From an uncultured Massilia sp. (GTDB lineage Bacteria; Pseudomonadota; Gammaproteobacteria; Burkholderiales; Burkholderiaceae_D), in NCBI RefSeq assembly GCF_913773735.1, contig NZ_CAJYEB010000025.1:186001-250000 (forward strand): 64,000 bases of DNA, read 5' to 3'. Every line of letters begins with the position of its first letter. The stretch's first letter is position 1. A program made the translations under genes and the position numbers. The notes under the pieces were generated by a model, which saw only the letters and a list, made by a program, of their open reading frames with translations, was not told where the DNA came from and did no database searches. Of the stretch, positions 1 through 8,859 are shown piece after piece.

Positions 1-5
1 CCGGC

Positions 6-1217
6 TTGCTGGCATCGGTGGCGGTGGCGGCCGCCTGCGCCGCCGCGGACGTCCAGCGCATCGGCGCGACCCCGCAACTGGCGGCGATGCCGGCCGTCGC
101 GGGGCCGTTCGCGCCATCCCCGGCGCGCGCCGCGCTGGGACGCCAGGCGTTCTTCGATCCGCGCCTGTCCGAGCCGGCCGGCACCAGCTGCGCCAGCTGC
201 CACGATCCGCGCCGGGCCTTCTCCGGCAACCACGGCTCGCGCCTGGGCGTGCCGCTGGGCGCCAGGGCCGACCTGGTCGGACTGCGCAACACGCCGTCGG
301 CGCTGTACGTGGCCTACGTCCCGCGCCTGTTCTTCTACCAGGACGACGACGCCCTGGCCGCCACGCCGTTCGGCGGCCTGTTCGCCGACGGCCGCGCCGA
401 CGACGTGCCAGACCTGGTGCGCCATCCGCTCATGAACCCGCTGGAGATGCACAACCGCAGCCTCGCCGACGTGGCGCGCAAGCTGCGCGCGGCGCCGTAC
501 GCGGACGGCCTGCGGCGCGAGTTCGGCGCGCGCGCGCTCGACACGACGGCCGGCGCCCTCGCGGCCCTCGGCAAGGCCATGGAAAGCTTCTTGCAAAGCC
601 GCGAGATGGCGCCGTTCTCGTCGCGCTACGACGCCTGGGTGCAGGGCAAGGCGCCACTGACGGCGCTGGAACTGCGCGGCCTGAAGCTGTTCAAGAATCC
701 GGACAAGGGCAACTGCGCCAGCTGCCACAAGTTCAACGAGACGTCGAGCAACCCGGCGCGCTCGCTGTTCACCGACTTCGGCTACGACGCCATCGGCGTG
801 CCGCGCAACCGCGCGATCCCCGCCACGCGCGACCCCGCCTATTTCGACACGGGACTGTGCGCCACCGCCGCCGCGGCAACCTGGCCGGAGCGCGCGCAGT
901 GGTGCGGCTACTTCCGCACGCCCGGCCTGCGCAACGTCGCCGTGCGCGAACGATTCATGCACAACGGCGCGTTCTCCACGCTGCGCGACGCCGTCGCCTT
1001 CTACGCCACGCGCGGCATCGAGCCGGAACGCTGGTACAAGGACGGCGTCCTGTTCGACGACGTCCCGAAGGCCTACCGCGGCAACGTCAACGCCGCAACG
1101 CTGCCCTACAACCGCCGCAAGGGCATGCAGCCGGCGCTGGACGACGCCGAGATCGACGCCATCGTCGCCTTCCTGCGCACGCTCACCGACGCGCCCTGGG
1201 AGACGCGCGCGCCCTGA
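6..1217 (+). CDS. Di-haem cytochrome c peroxidase / MauG-family protein (5' end cut by window)
   Basis: Periplasmic di-haem c-type protein of the bacterial cytochrome c peroxidase/MauG family, which passes electrons to peroxide or performs related oxidations. Two CASCH haem-binding motifs are visible, near residues 62-66 and 238-242, each heading a cytochrome domain. The sequence opens with an alanine-rich hydrophobic stretch that looks like the end of a signal peptide. The first in-frame start visible is a TTG at base 6, so the true start is probably just left of the window. No MauE or partner gene is visible. Family assignment is firm; the exact substrate is unknown. Confidence 0.8.
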   Translation: MLASVAVAAACAAADVQRIGATPQLAAMPAVAGPFAPSPARAALGRQAFFDPRLSEPAGTSCASCHDPRRAFSGNHGSRLGVPLGARADLVGLRNTPSALYVAYVPRLFFYQDDDALAATPFGGLFADGRADDVPDLVRHPLMNPLEMHNRSLADVARKLRAAPYADGLRREFGARALDTTAGALAALGKAMESFLQSREMAPFSSRYDAWVQGKAPLTALELRGLKLFKNPDKGNCASCHKFNETSSNPARSLFTDFGYDAIGVPRNRAIPATRDPAYFDTGLCATAAAATWPERAQWCGYFRTPGLRNVAVRERFMHNGAFSTLRDAVAFYATRGIEPERWYKDGVLFDDVPKAYRGNVNAATLPYNRRKGMQPALDDAEIDAIVAFLRTLTDAPWETRAP

Positions 1218-1384
1218 CGGCGCGCCGGCCTCCATTCCCCCGAAGCCGGCATTCGTCGGCCGCGCGACCGGCTTCGTCGCAGTCCGCTTTCGCCGGGCGG
1301 CGCCGCTTGGCATGATCGGCGCATCGCCGGCCGGGGCACGTCCCCCGGCCGGACGATCCGCACAAGAACGCCAAGAGGAAACGC

Positions 1385-2416
1385 ATGAAACCAATCGCCC
1401 CGTTGTTCGCCTCCGCCCTGCTGTCCGCCGTGAGTTCCACCGCGTGCGCCCAGGATGCGCTCAACGACATCGTCCGCAGCTCGACGAATACCAAGACCAC
1501 GTTCGCCGTGTTCGACGTGCGTCCCGCCGGCACCAGCCTGGAAGGCATCCAGGAAGCCGTCGCCGCCGCGTTCCGCAAGCACTACGACGGCATCAAGGTG
1601 ATGCAGCAGATGGCGCCGTATCCGCTGCCGGCCTACGCGCCGCGCATGGGCTTCCACCAGGAGTCGCTGCGCGGCAGCATCGTCAGCGCGCCGGACTGCC
1701 CCCAGGCGGCCGCCATCGTCACGTCCTCGGACGGCACGCTGGCCAGGTACGGCGAAGCCTCGGTGCTGCAGGGCTGCGTGTTCCCCTACCGCGATGGCTA
1801 CCGCGTCAACGTCTACGCTCTGTTCGTGCAGAAGTCCGGCGGCGCCGACGTCAACGTGCTGGGCGCCATGTTCGGCCGCGCCATCACCAACGCGGTCGGC
1901 ATCGGCGACTCCAGCCGCTTCATCGGCGAGACCGTCGACGACGTCGAGACGCGCCTGAAGGCGCTGGCGCCGGACGTGGCGCTGGTCGAACTGCAGCCGG
2001 CGCGGGCGGGCCGCACGCTCGCCGCCGACCGCGCCGCGCCCGCGCCGGCCGCGCCGCCCATTGCGGCGCCGATGGCGGCAGCGCCCGCGGCCGGCGCCAG
2101 CCTGCCGCCGGAACTGGCCGCGGTCCAGGCCAGGCTCGCCGCCATGGTGGGCCAGCAGCGCCCGCAGCCGGCGCCGGTGGACGGCCAGGCCAGCCCGGCG
2201 CTGCAGGCGCGCAAGGACCTCAGTGCGATGGGCCTGACCTACTACAGCCAGGACCAGTTCGTCGAGGCGGCGCGGCGCGGCGACAGGCTCGCCTGCGAAC
2301 TGTTCCTGCGCGCCGGCAGCGTCACCGTGACCGGCGCCGACAAGCAGGGCGTCACCGCGCTGAAGGTGGCGGCGACGCCGGAACTGGCCGACTTCCTGCG
2401 CGGCCAGGTCCACTGA
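1385..2416 (+). CDS. Exported protein of unknown function
   Basis: A 343-aa protein with a clear signal peptide (residues 1-22, ending ACA) and no family I recognise. The middle (about 30-210) looks like one globular domain. It is followed by an Ala/Pro-rich linker (about 215-265) and a C-terminal segment (about 280-343) resembling a single ankyrin- or Sel1-like helical pair (DQFVEAARRGD, then GVTALKVAA). The start ATG follows an AGAGGA Shine-Dalgarno site. It converges with the next gene, with one base between the stop codons. Likely periplasmic; function not assigned. Confidence 0.7.
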   Translation: MKPIAPLFASALLSAVSSTACAQDALNDIVRSSTNTKTTFAVFDVRPAGTSLEGIQEAVAAAFRKHYDGIKVMQQMAPYPLPAYAPRMGFHQESLRGSIVSAPDCPQAAAIVTSSDGTLARYGEASVLQGCVFPYRDGYRVNVYALFVQKSGGADVNVLGAMFGRAITNAVGIGDSSRFIGETVDDVETRLKALAPDVALVELQPARAGRTLAADRAAPAPAAPPIAAPMAAAPAAGASLPPELAAVQARLAAMVGQQRPQPAPVDGQASPALQARKDLSAMGLTYYSQDQFVEAARRGDRLACELFLRAGSVTVTGADKQGVTALKVAATPELADFLRGQVH

Positions 2417-2417
2417 G

Positions 2418-3206
2418 TCAGGTAGCCGGCGCCACCAGCACGTAGATGCCGGCCTGGACGCCGCTGCGCGTGAAGGTCCAGTAGGCGCCGTCGGCGCTGC
2501 CGGCCGCGCTGGCGGCGACGCAATCCCAGCCGCCCGCCGCCGCGGCGCGGCGGCAGATGCTGGCGCCCTGGCTGGCCGCCAGGCGCGCCTTCGGTTCGAT
2601 GAAGGCGACCAGGCCGCCGGCCTGGCCGAAGGTCGAGACGAACTCGAAGCCGTCGATGACCGCGCCCGGCAATCCCCGCATGTCCACGCGCGCTTCCCAC
2701 TTGCTGCGCCAGTCCAGCATCTGTCCGACCGGCTGCGTCATCCCGGGCAGGATCGTGGTGGCGGGCACCAGCTTGCCGAGGCTGACCACGCAGGCGGCGG
2801 CCCGCGCCGGCAGCCGCGCGCCGAGCACCACGCCCATCTTCCACGCCAGGTCGAACGCGCCGGGGCCGATGATCGGTCCCGACACGCCGCGGTAGTCGTG
2901 CGCCTGGATCCTGAGGGCGATCGGATCGAGCGGCTCGGCGCCGCGCGGCGACACCACCACGCTGGTGTCGTAGCTCGGATTGCCATAGTAGGACGGCCAG
3001 CTCTGCGCATAGCCGCCTTCCTCGGCCGCGCCGCCGGTCGGTTCGGTGGCGCCGCAGTAGGACAGCGTGTCGGCGTAGGCCGCCGCCAGCGCCGGATCGG
3101 CCTGCGCCTCGTCATCCGCGCCGCCGCCGCAACCGGCCAGCAGGCCGGCGGCCAGTCCCCACGCCGCCGCGCGGCGGGCCATCGTCGAGTCATGTGCTTG
3201 CTTCAT
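2418..3206 (-). CDS. Putative lipoprotein of unknown function
   Basis: A 262-aa protein with an LAGC lipobox about 20 residues into the chosen start, so it is predicted to be lipidated and membrane-anchored. The start at 3206 is preferred because GGGAG precedes it; an in-frame ATG exists further upstream at 3245. The mature part is rich in Gly/Ala with several cysteines and aromatic residues, and I recognise no domain. Its stop is one base from the stop of the convergent upstream-coordinate gene. Confidence 0.65.
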   Translation of the reverse strand: MKQAHDSTMARRAAAWGLAAGLLAGCGGGADDEAQADPALAAAYADTLSYCGATEPTGGAAEEGGYAQSWPSYYGNPSYDTSVVVSPRGAEPLDPIALRIQAHDYRGVSGPIIGPGAFDLAWKMGVVLGARLPARAAACVVSLGKLVPATTILPGMTQPVGQMLDWRSKWEARVDMRGLPGAVIDGFEFVSTFGQAGGLVAFIEPKARLAASQGASICRRAAAAGGWDCVAASAAGSADGAYWTFTRSGVQAGIYVLVAPAT

Positions 3207-3343
3207 TGGACTCCCATCCGTGTGTCGATGGGAGGATGATGGCAAGCGCCGCCGGCGAATCCCAGCGGCTTGCGACCGACGGCCCCGATCCGGGAACGAA
3301 TGCGGGTTTGGCGGTCATTGGTCCCGGCGCGCCCGGTTGGCGC

Positions 3344-6019
3344 TCAGCGCAGCGGCAACCAGAACTTGCGCACGCCCTCTTCCTCGTCGAGCGGCCCGAC
3401 GGTGAAGCCGAGCTTGCGCACCAGCCCGAGCACCGGCGAATTCTGCGGCAGCGCCTCGCCCACGATCTCGCGCGTGCCGCGCGCGCGGCAGTAGGCGATC
3501 AGCTTGTTCATCAACATGATGCCCAGGCCCTTGCCCTTCAGGTCGGAGCGCACCGTCACCGCGAACTCGGCGCTCATATTGTCCGGATCGGCGACCACGC
3601 GGCCCACGCCCAGCGTTTCCGGATGGCCGTCGGGACCGGCGCGGGTGGCGATGAAGGCCATCTCGCGGTCGTAGTCGATCTGCGTGAAGCGCGCCAGCTG
3701 GGCCGGCTGCAGCTCGCGCACGCGCACGAACATGCGATAGCGCACGTCGTCCGGCGTGAGCGCGTTGAAGAAGGCGACGTGGGCCTGGCCGTCCTCCGGC
3801 CGGATCGGGCGCAGCAGCAGTTGCCCGCCCTGCCACGGCACCAGCTCTTCCAGCTCGGCCGGATAGGGGCGGATCGCCAGGCGGTCGAGCGTGCTGCCGG
3901 AACGGTCGGCCATGGCGATGCGCATGCGCGCGTCGAGCACGATGGCGCCGCGGCTGTCGGCCAGCAGCGGGTTGATGTCCAGCTCGACGATCTCCGGCAC
4001 GTCCGCCACCAGCTGCGCCACCTGCACCAGCACCGCCGCCACCGCGTCGAGGTCGGCCTCGGGATGGTTGCGGTAGCCCTTGAGCTGGCGCGCCACCCGC
4101 GTGCGCCCGACCAGGTCGCGCGCCAGCACCGTGTTCAGCGGCGGCAGCGCCACCGCGTGGTCGGCGGCCACCTCCACCGCCAGGCCGCCCTGGCCGAACA
4201 GGATCACCGGCCCGAACACCGGATTGGTGGCGACGCCTGCGATCAGTTCGTGGGCGCCGGGATTGCGCGCCATCGCCTGCACGATGAAGCCGTCCAGGCG
4301 CGCGTCCGGCTTGAGCTCGGCCAGGCGCCGCGCCATGCGCTCGGCGGCCGACTGCACGGCTTCCGGCGTGTCCAGGTCGAGCGTGACGCCGCCCACGTCG
4401 CTCTTTTGCGCCACGTCCGGCGACAGGATCTTGACCGCCACCGGATAGCCGATGTCGCCGGCCGCGCGCACGGCGTCCGGCGGCGTGGCGGCGGCGCGCG
4501 TGGGCACCACGGGGATGCCGTAGGCGGCCAGGATCGCCTTGGTGTCGGGGTCCGCCAGCAGGTAGTCGCCCTTGCCCAGCGCCGCGCGCACCAGCGCGCG
4601 CGCGCGTTCGCGGTCCGGCTCGCCGTCGCCGACCGAGGCCGGCACTTCCATCAGCAGTTGCTGCGCATGGCGGTAGTTGACGATCTGGAGGAAGCCGTTG
4701 ACGGCGTCCTCGGGCGTGCGGTACGAGGGCATGCCGGCCTCCGAGGCGATCGTCCTCGCCTCGACCACCGACTGGCCCCCCAGCCAGCAGGCCAGCACGT
4801 TGCGCGACGAGCCCTTCGCCAGCGGCGCCACCGCGCGCGCCACGTCGGCCGGATCGACCACCGCGTTCGGCGCGTGGATCACCAGCACGGCATCGACCCC
4901 CGCATCGCGCAGCAGCACGTCGACCACGTCGCGGTAGCGTTCCGGCGGCGCATCGCCGCGCAGGTTCAGCGGACCGCTGCCGCGCCATTCGGGCACCAGG
5001 TCGCGCAACGTCGCCACGGTCTCGTCGCCCGGCACGGCGGCCTGGCCGCCGCCGTACTGCAGCGCGTCGTTCGCCAGCACCACCGGGCCGGCGCCGTTGC
5101 ACAGGATCGCCAGCCGCTCGCCGTACAGGGGCTTGGCGCGCGCCAGCGTTTCCACCGCCGCGAACAGCTGCTCGGTGGTGTACACGCGCAGCATGCCCGC
5201 GCGGCGGATGGCCGCGTCGTAGACGTCGTCCGGTTTCGCCAGCACGCCGGACAGGCAGGCGCCGACCGCGGCGCCCTCCAGCGAACGGCCGGCCTTGAGG
5301 ATCAGCGTGGGCTTGCTGCGGGCGGCCGCGCGCGCCGCCGACATGAACTTGCGCGCGTAGCGGATGGTTTCCACGTGCAGCATGATCGCGCTGGTGCCCG
5401 GGTCGCTGGCCAGGTAGTCGAGCACGTCGCCGAAGTCGACGTCGGACGATTCGCCCAGCGAGACGAAGCTGGAAAAGCCGATGCCGCGCATGCGCGCCCA
5501 GTCGAGCACCCCGCCCATCAGCGCCCCGGACTCGGACACGAAGGCGATCCTTCCCGCCTGGGTGCTGGCGGCGATGCTGGCGTTCAGGCCGATGCCGGGC
5601 GCCAGCAGGCCGGAACTGTTCGGCCCCAGGATGCGCAGCAGGTAGGGATTGGCGGCATCCAGCATCGCCTGCTTCAGGCTGCGCCCGCGCAGGTCGCGCG
5701 CCGTGGCCAGGCCGCTGCTCATGACGATCGCCGCGCGCGTGCCCAGTTCGCCCAGCGTGCGCACGATGCCGGGAATGGTCGCCGGCGGCGTGCAGATGAC
5801 GGCCAGTTCCGGCGCCTGCGGCAGGTCGGCGACGTCGTGCCAGACCCGCAGGCCGTCGAGCTCGTCGTACTTGGGGTTGACCGGATACAGCGTGCCCTTG
5901 AAGCCGCCGGCGCGCAGGTTGTGCAGCACCGTGGCGCCGACGCTACCGGGACGCTGCGAGGCGCCGACCAGCGCCACCGACCTGGGGGCGAACAGTTGTC
6001 GAAGGTTACGAACGCTCAT
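3344..6019 (-). CDS. Bifunctional acyl-CoA synthetase-like / GNAT protein acetyltransferase (Pat/YfiQ-type)
   Basis: An 891-aa multidomain protein in the order CoA-binding Rossmann domain (about 1-130), succinyl-CoA-ligase-like flavodoxin domains (about 145-460), ATP-grasp domain (about 490-700) and C-terminal GNAT acetyltransferase (about 725-891). This is the architecture of enterobacterial Pat/YfiQ, in which the ligase half is a regulatory, usually catalytically dead module and the GNAT half acetylates lysines on enzymes such as acetyl-CoA synthetase. The start at 6019 (MSVRNLRQLF) follows GGAGAG and matches the family N-terminus. It is divergent from the CDF transporter gene, 113 bp away. 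Whether the ligase half is active cannot be decided by eye. Confidence 0.85.
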   Translation of the reverse strand: MSVRNLRQLFAPRSVALVGASQRPGSVGATVLHNLRAGGFKGTLYPVNPKYDELDGLRVWHDVADLPQAPELAVICTPPATIPGIVRTLGELGTRAAIVMSSGLATARDLRGRSLKQAMLDAANPYLLRILGPNSSGLLAPGIGLNASIAASTQAGRIAFVSESGALMGGVLDWARMRGIGFSSFVSLGESSDVDFGDVLDYLASDPGTSAIMLHVETIRYARKFMSAARAAARSKPTLILKAGRSLEGAAVGACLSGVLAKPDDVYDAAIRRAGMLRVYTTEQLFAAVETLARAKPLYGERLAILCNGAGPVVLANDALQYGGGQAAVPGDETVATLRDLVPEWRGSGPLNLRGDAPPERYRDVVDVLLRDAGVDAVLVIHAPNAVVDPADVARAVAPLAKGSSRNVLACWLGGQSVVEARTIASEAGMPSYRTPEDAVNGFLQIVNYRHAQQLLMEVPASVGDGEPDRERARALVRAALGKGDYLLADPDTKAILAAYGIPVVPTRAAATPPDAVRAAGDIGYPVAVKILSPDVAQKSDVGGVTLDLDTPEAVQSAAERMARRLAELKPDARLDGFIVQAMARNPGAHELIAGVATNPVFGPVILFGQGGLAVEVAADHAVALPPLNTVLARDLVGRTRVARQLKGYRNHPEADLDAVAAVLVQVAQLVADVPEIVELDINPLLADSRGAIVLDARMRIAMADRSGSTLDRLAIRPYPAELEELVPWQGGQLLLRPIRPEDGQAHVAFFNALTPDDVRYRMFVRVRELQPAQLARFTQIDYDREMAFIATRAGPDGHPETLGVGRVVADPDNMSAEFAVTVRSDLKGKGLGIMLMNKLIAYCRARGTREIVGEALPQNSPVLGLVRKLGFTVGPLDEEEGVRKFWLPLR

Positions 6020-6132
6020 GGACTCTCCGATGGTCCCGCCCTTGCCCGCCGTCGCCAGCCGTCGCCAGCCGTGCACGGCAGTCTTGCGCTTTTGGCTACA
6101 CTGGGGCCAAGGCATCGAGGACCAATCAATAC

Positions 6133-7089
6133 ATGAGCGACAGCATAGCGCATCGGGACGCGCAACCGAAGACGGAAGGATCCAAAAAGGTCATCTACGC
6201 GGCCATCATCGCGAATCTCGGCATCGCCGCCGCCAAGTTCGTCGTGGCCGCCATCACCGGCAGCGCGGCCATGCTGGCCGAGGGCATCCACTCGGCGGTG
6301 GACACCGGCAACGAGCTGCTGCTGCTGGTCGGCGAGCGCGCGGCGGCCAGGCCGCCCGACAAGCGCCATCCCTTCGGCTACGGCAAGGCGCTGTACTTCT
6401 GGGCGCTGATCGTCGCCATGTCCGTGTTCGCGCTGGGCGGCGGCCTGTCGATCCACCACGGCATCGTCGCGCTGCGCCATCCCGAACCCTTGCAGGACCC
6501 GCTGTGGAACTACGTCGTGCTGGCCGTCTCGGTGCTGTTCGAGGGCTATAGCTGGAACGTCTCGCGCAAGGCGCTGAACCGCCGGCGCAAGCCGGGCACG
6601 TCGCTGTGGCAAACCATGCGCGCCAGCAAGGACGCCTCCGTGTTCACCGTGTTCATCGAGGACTCGGCGGCGCTGATCGGCCTGGCCATCGCCGGCCTGG
6701 GCATCTTCCTGGGCCAGCTGTTCGACAACCCCTACTTCGACCCCGCCGCCTCGGTGCTGGTGGGCCTGCTGCTGGTGGGCGCCGCCTTCACGCTGGCGCG
6801 CGAGACCGGCGGCCTGCTGGTGGGCGAGAGCATCGGCACCGACGCCACGGCGCGCCTGCGCAAGATCTTCGAGGACGATCCCGACATCCTCGACGTGGCG
6901 CGCGTGCTGACCATGCAGCTGGGGCCGGACGAGGTGCTGCTGACGGCGGCCGTGCGCTTCCGCCGCGAGATGCGCATCGGCGAGGTGGAGGCGGCCATCG
7001 ACCGGCTGGAACGGGCGGTGGCGGCGGCGTATCCGTCGATCCGGCACGTGTACTTCGAGTCGGGGGCGCTCAGGTCGGCGCTCGGCTGA
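6133..7089 (+). CDS. Cation diffusion facilitator (CDF) family transporter
   Basis: A 318-aa inner-membrane divalent-metal/proton antiporter. The cation-efflux domain is recognised by six hydrophobic segments and the helix-2 motif HSAVDTGNE (near residue 57). The helix-5 site reads FIEDSAAL instead of the usual HxxxD, a variant I associate with the ZnT9-like branch, so metal choice is open. A short cytoplasmic C-terminal domain follows. The start is preceded by a weak GAGGA. The gene ends about 100 bp before the tail-collar array and is probably transcribed separately. Confidence 0.85.
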   Translation: MSDSIAHRDAQPKTEGSKKVIYAAIIANLGIAAAKFVVAAITGSAAMLAEGIHSAVDTGNELLLLVGERAAARPPDKRHPFGYGKALYFWALIVAMSVFALGGGLSIHHGIVALRHPEPLQDPLWNYVVLAVSVLFEGYSWNVSRKALNRRRKPGTSLWQTMRASKDASVFTVFIEDSAALIGLAIAGLGIFLGQLFDNPYFDPAASVLVGLLLVGAAFTLARETGGLLVGESIGTDATARLRKIFEDDPDILDVARVLTMQLGPDEVLLTAAVRFRREMRIGEVEAAIDRLERAVAAAYPSIRHVYFESGALRSALG

Positions 7090-7129
7090 ACCGGCTTCGA
7101 AAAAATATATAGTTCTAGCTTGCAACATT

Positions 7130-7159
7130 TGCTAACATAGCTAGATGTCATGACAACAC
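7130..7159 (+). promoter_or_regulatory. AT-rich promoter-like block ahead of tail-collar gene 1
   Basis: An AT-rich island (about 7098-7150) in GC-rich surroundings. It holds TGCTAACAT (7130-7138), a perfect palindrome TGTCATGACA (7146-7155) and CAACAC (7154-7159). The same three blocks (TGCTA, TGTCA, CAACAC) recur with nearly the same spacing at 12484-12514, ahead of array gene 7. TGCTAACAT could be an extended -10. No convincing -35 was found. Confidence 0.4.
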
Positions 7160-7187
7160 GCTGCCGACGCCAGCCGGCAGGATACCC

Positions 7188-8033
7188 ATGAGCAATCCGA
7201 CACGCCTGCGGCGCGGCATCCGCGCCGCCCTGGCATTGCTGAGTACCCTCCCGGCCATGGCGCAGGCCTGCGACAGCGAAGCCTACATCGGCAGCATCTG
7301 CACATTCCCGTATTCGCGCTGCCCGGCGAATTTTGTCCCGGCCGACGGTGCAATTCTTTCCATCAAACAATACCAAGCACTCTACGCAATCACCAGCCAC
7401 ACGTTCGGCGGCGACGGTATCAGTACGTTCGGGGTCCCGGACCTGCGCGGCCGCATGGTCGTGGGCATGGGAACGGGCGCCGGGCTGCCGCCGATGGCGC
7501 GCGGGCAAACGCCGGGCCAGCAGACACTGGTGCTGGACAGCGCCCAGGCCCCGCTGCGCGCGCATAAGCACAAGGCCGATTTCAGTCCGCACGACAAGCA
7601 GGTGACGGTCGACATCCCGGCCGCCGCGGGCGACCTGCGCATCGACGCCGCGCTGCCGATCTCGGCGGACAAGCCCAAGACCGCCGCGGCGGCGCCCGCC
7701 GGCAAGTCCTACCTCACCGAGATCGGCGCCAAGGTCGGCCCGTCCACGGCCAGTCTCTCGGGACCGTATACCACCGCCGCGCCGGCGACGCCTGCCGCCA
7801 GCAAGCTGCCTGCGGACCTCACGCTGGACGGCGCGGCCGCGACGCCCGCCGTCACCGCGCAGCTCGACGTGCCAACCGGCGGCACGGTCACGGTGCGCGC
7901 GTCGGGCGCGCGTCCCGCGCAACCCGTGTCGACGCAATCGCCTGGCCTGGGCCTGGTCGTCTGCATCGCGGCTTACGGTCTCTATCCTGCCTTGGAAAGC
8001 GATGAACAATATATCACTCCCGATGCGCAGTAA
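7188..8033 (+). CDS. Secreted tail-collar-domain protein, array copy 1
   Basis: A 281-aa protein. Residues 1-26 form a signal peptide ending AQA, with cysteine as the first mature residue (not a lipobox). The next 75 residues carry the phage tail collar fold seen in MdpB-type 'microcystin-dependent' proteins and phage short tail fibres: a CP-x-x-F-VPADG motif, then TFGGDG, then PDLRGRMVVGMG. A His-containing stretch (RAHKHKADF) and a Thr/Ala/Gly-rich C-terminal half ending VVCIAAYGLYP follow. Four cysteines (AC, SIC, RCP, VCIA) are shared by all copies. AGGA precedes the ATG. First gene of nine. Function unknown; surface fibre or adhesin is a guess. Confidence 0.8.
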   Translation: MSNPTRLRRGIRAALALLSTLPAMAQACDSEAYIGSICTFPYSRCPANFVPADGAILSIKQYQALYAITSHTFGGDGISTFGVPDLRGRMVVGMGTGAGLPPMARGQTPGQQTLVLDSAQAPLRAHKHKADFSPHDKQVTVDIPAAAGDLRIDAALPISADKPKTAAAAPAGKSYLTEIGAKVGPSTASLSGPYTTAAPATPAASKLPADLTLDGAAATPAVTAQLDVPTGGTVTVRASGARPAQPVSTQSPGLGLVVCIAAYGLYPALESDEQYITPDAQ

Positions 8034-8856
8034 CGTGCGCCTGGTCGCCGGCTTCCTCCTGGCGCTGGCGGGCGCCGGCCCCGTCCCGGCGCATGCCTGC
8101 AGTGCCCAGACCCTGATCGGCGACATCTGCATGACCGTGACGATATTTTGCCCGCCGGGCTTCCTGCCGGCCGACGGCCGGCTTCTCAAGATCAGCGAGC
8201 ACACCGACCTCTTCTCGCTCATCGGCACCGTATATGGCGGCACCGTGCCGGACACCTTCGCGCTGCCCGACCTGCGCGGCCGCGTGATCGTCGGCGCCGG
8301 CCAGGCGCAGGACGCCGGCTTCGCACCCGTCGAGGCGGGACAGCGCCTGGGCCAGCCGGGCGTGACGCTGTCCACCAGGCAGTTGCCGGTGCCGGCGCAC
8401 ACGCACGACGCCGTCTTCGCCATGACCGGCGCCAAGCGCGACGTCAACGTGGCGGCGGTCGGCGGCGGGCTGAAGGTCGGCATGGCGCTTCCGGTGTCAA
8501 GGACGACGGCCGGCGCCACCGCCGCGCCGCGCCCCGGCGACGCCTACCTGGCCGCCGTCGGCGTCTCGGGCGGCAGCGCCACCGGGCTGTACACGCCCGT
8601 CGCACCGCCCGCGGCACCGCGCGGCACCCTGCCGGCGCGCGTCACGGTGAGCGGCGCGGCGGCCAGGACCGCCAGCATGGTCAATGTCGATACGGTGACC
8701 GGCGGCACCATCGACGTCGGCTATACGGAGGGCAAGGCGGCATCCGCGCCCGTCGCGACACAAGGCCCGGCGCTCGCGATGTTGATGTGCATCGCCGTCA
8801 AGGGCCAGTTCCCCAGCGATCCGACCAGGGTGAACCAGTCGCTGGACAAGGAGTAG
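8002..8856 (+). CDS. Secreted tail-collar-domain protein, array copy 2
   Basis: A 284-aa paralogue with signal peptide ending AHA followed by mature Cys, collar motifs (PADGRLLKI, VYGGTVPDTFALPDLRGR), PAHTHDAVF and a C-terminal LMCIA. It overlaps the end of copy 1 by 32 bp if it starts at 8002, where GGAAAG is a plausible ribosome site, or by 11 bp if it starts at the in-frame ATG at 8023. Either way, translational coupling to copy 1 is likely. The GGDG of the collar consensus is GGTVPD here. Confidence 0.78.
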   Translation: MNNISLPMRSNVRLVAGFLLALAGAGPVPAHACSAQTLIGDICMTVTIFCPPGFLPADGRLLKISEHTDLFSLIGTVYGGTVPDTFALPDLRGRVIVGAGQAQDAGFAPVEAGQRLGQPGVTLSTRQLPVPAHTHDAVFAMTGAKRDVNVAAVGGGLKVGMALPVSRTTAGATAAPRPGDAYLAAVGVSGGSATGLYTPVAPPAAPRGTLPARVTVSGAAARTASMVNVDTVTGGTIDVGYTEGKAASAPVATQGPALAMLMCIAVKGQFPSDPTRVNQSLDKE

Positions 8857-8859
8857 GAC

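Noticed and set aside
3194..6136. Long plus-strand open frame of 980 codons opposite the acetyltransferase gene
   Set aside because: It is rich in Arg, His, Gln and Ala with no domain. It mirrors a gene with clear motifs on the other strand and arises from high GC content.
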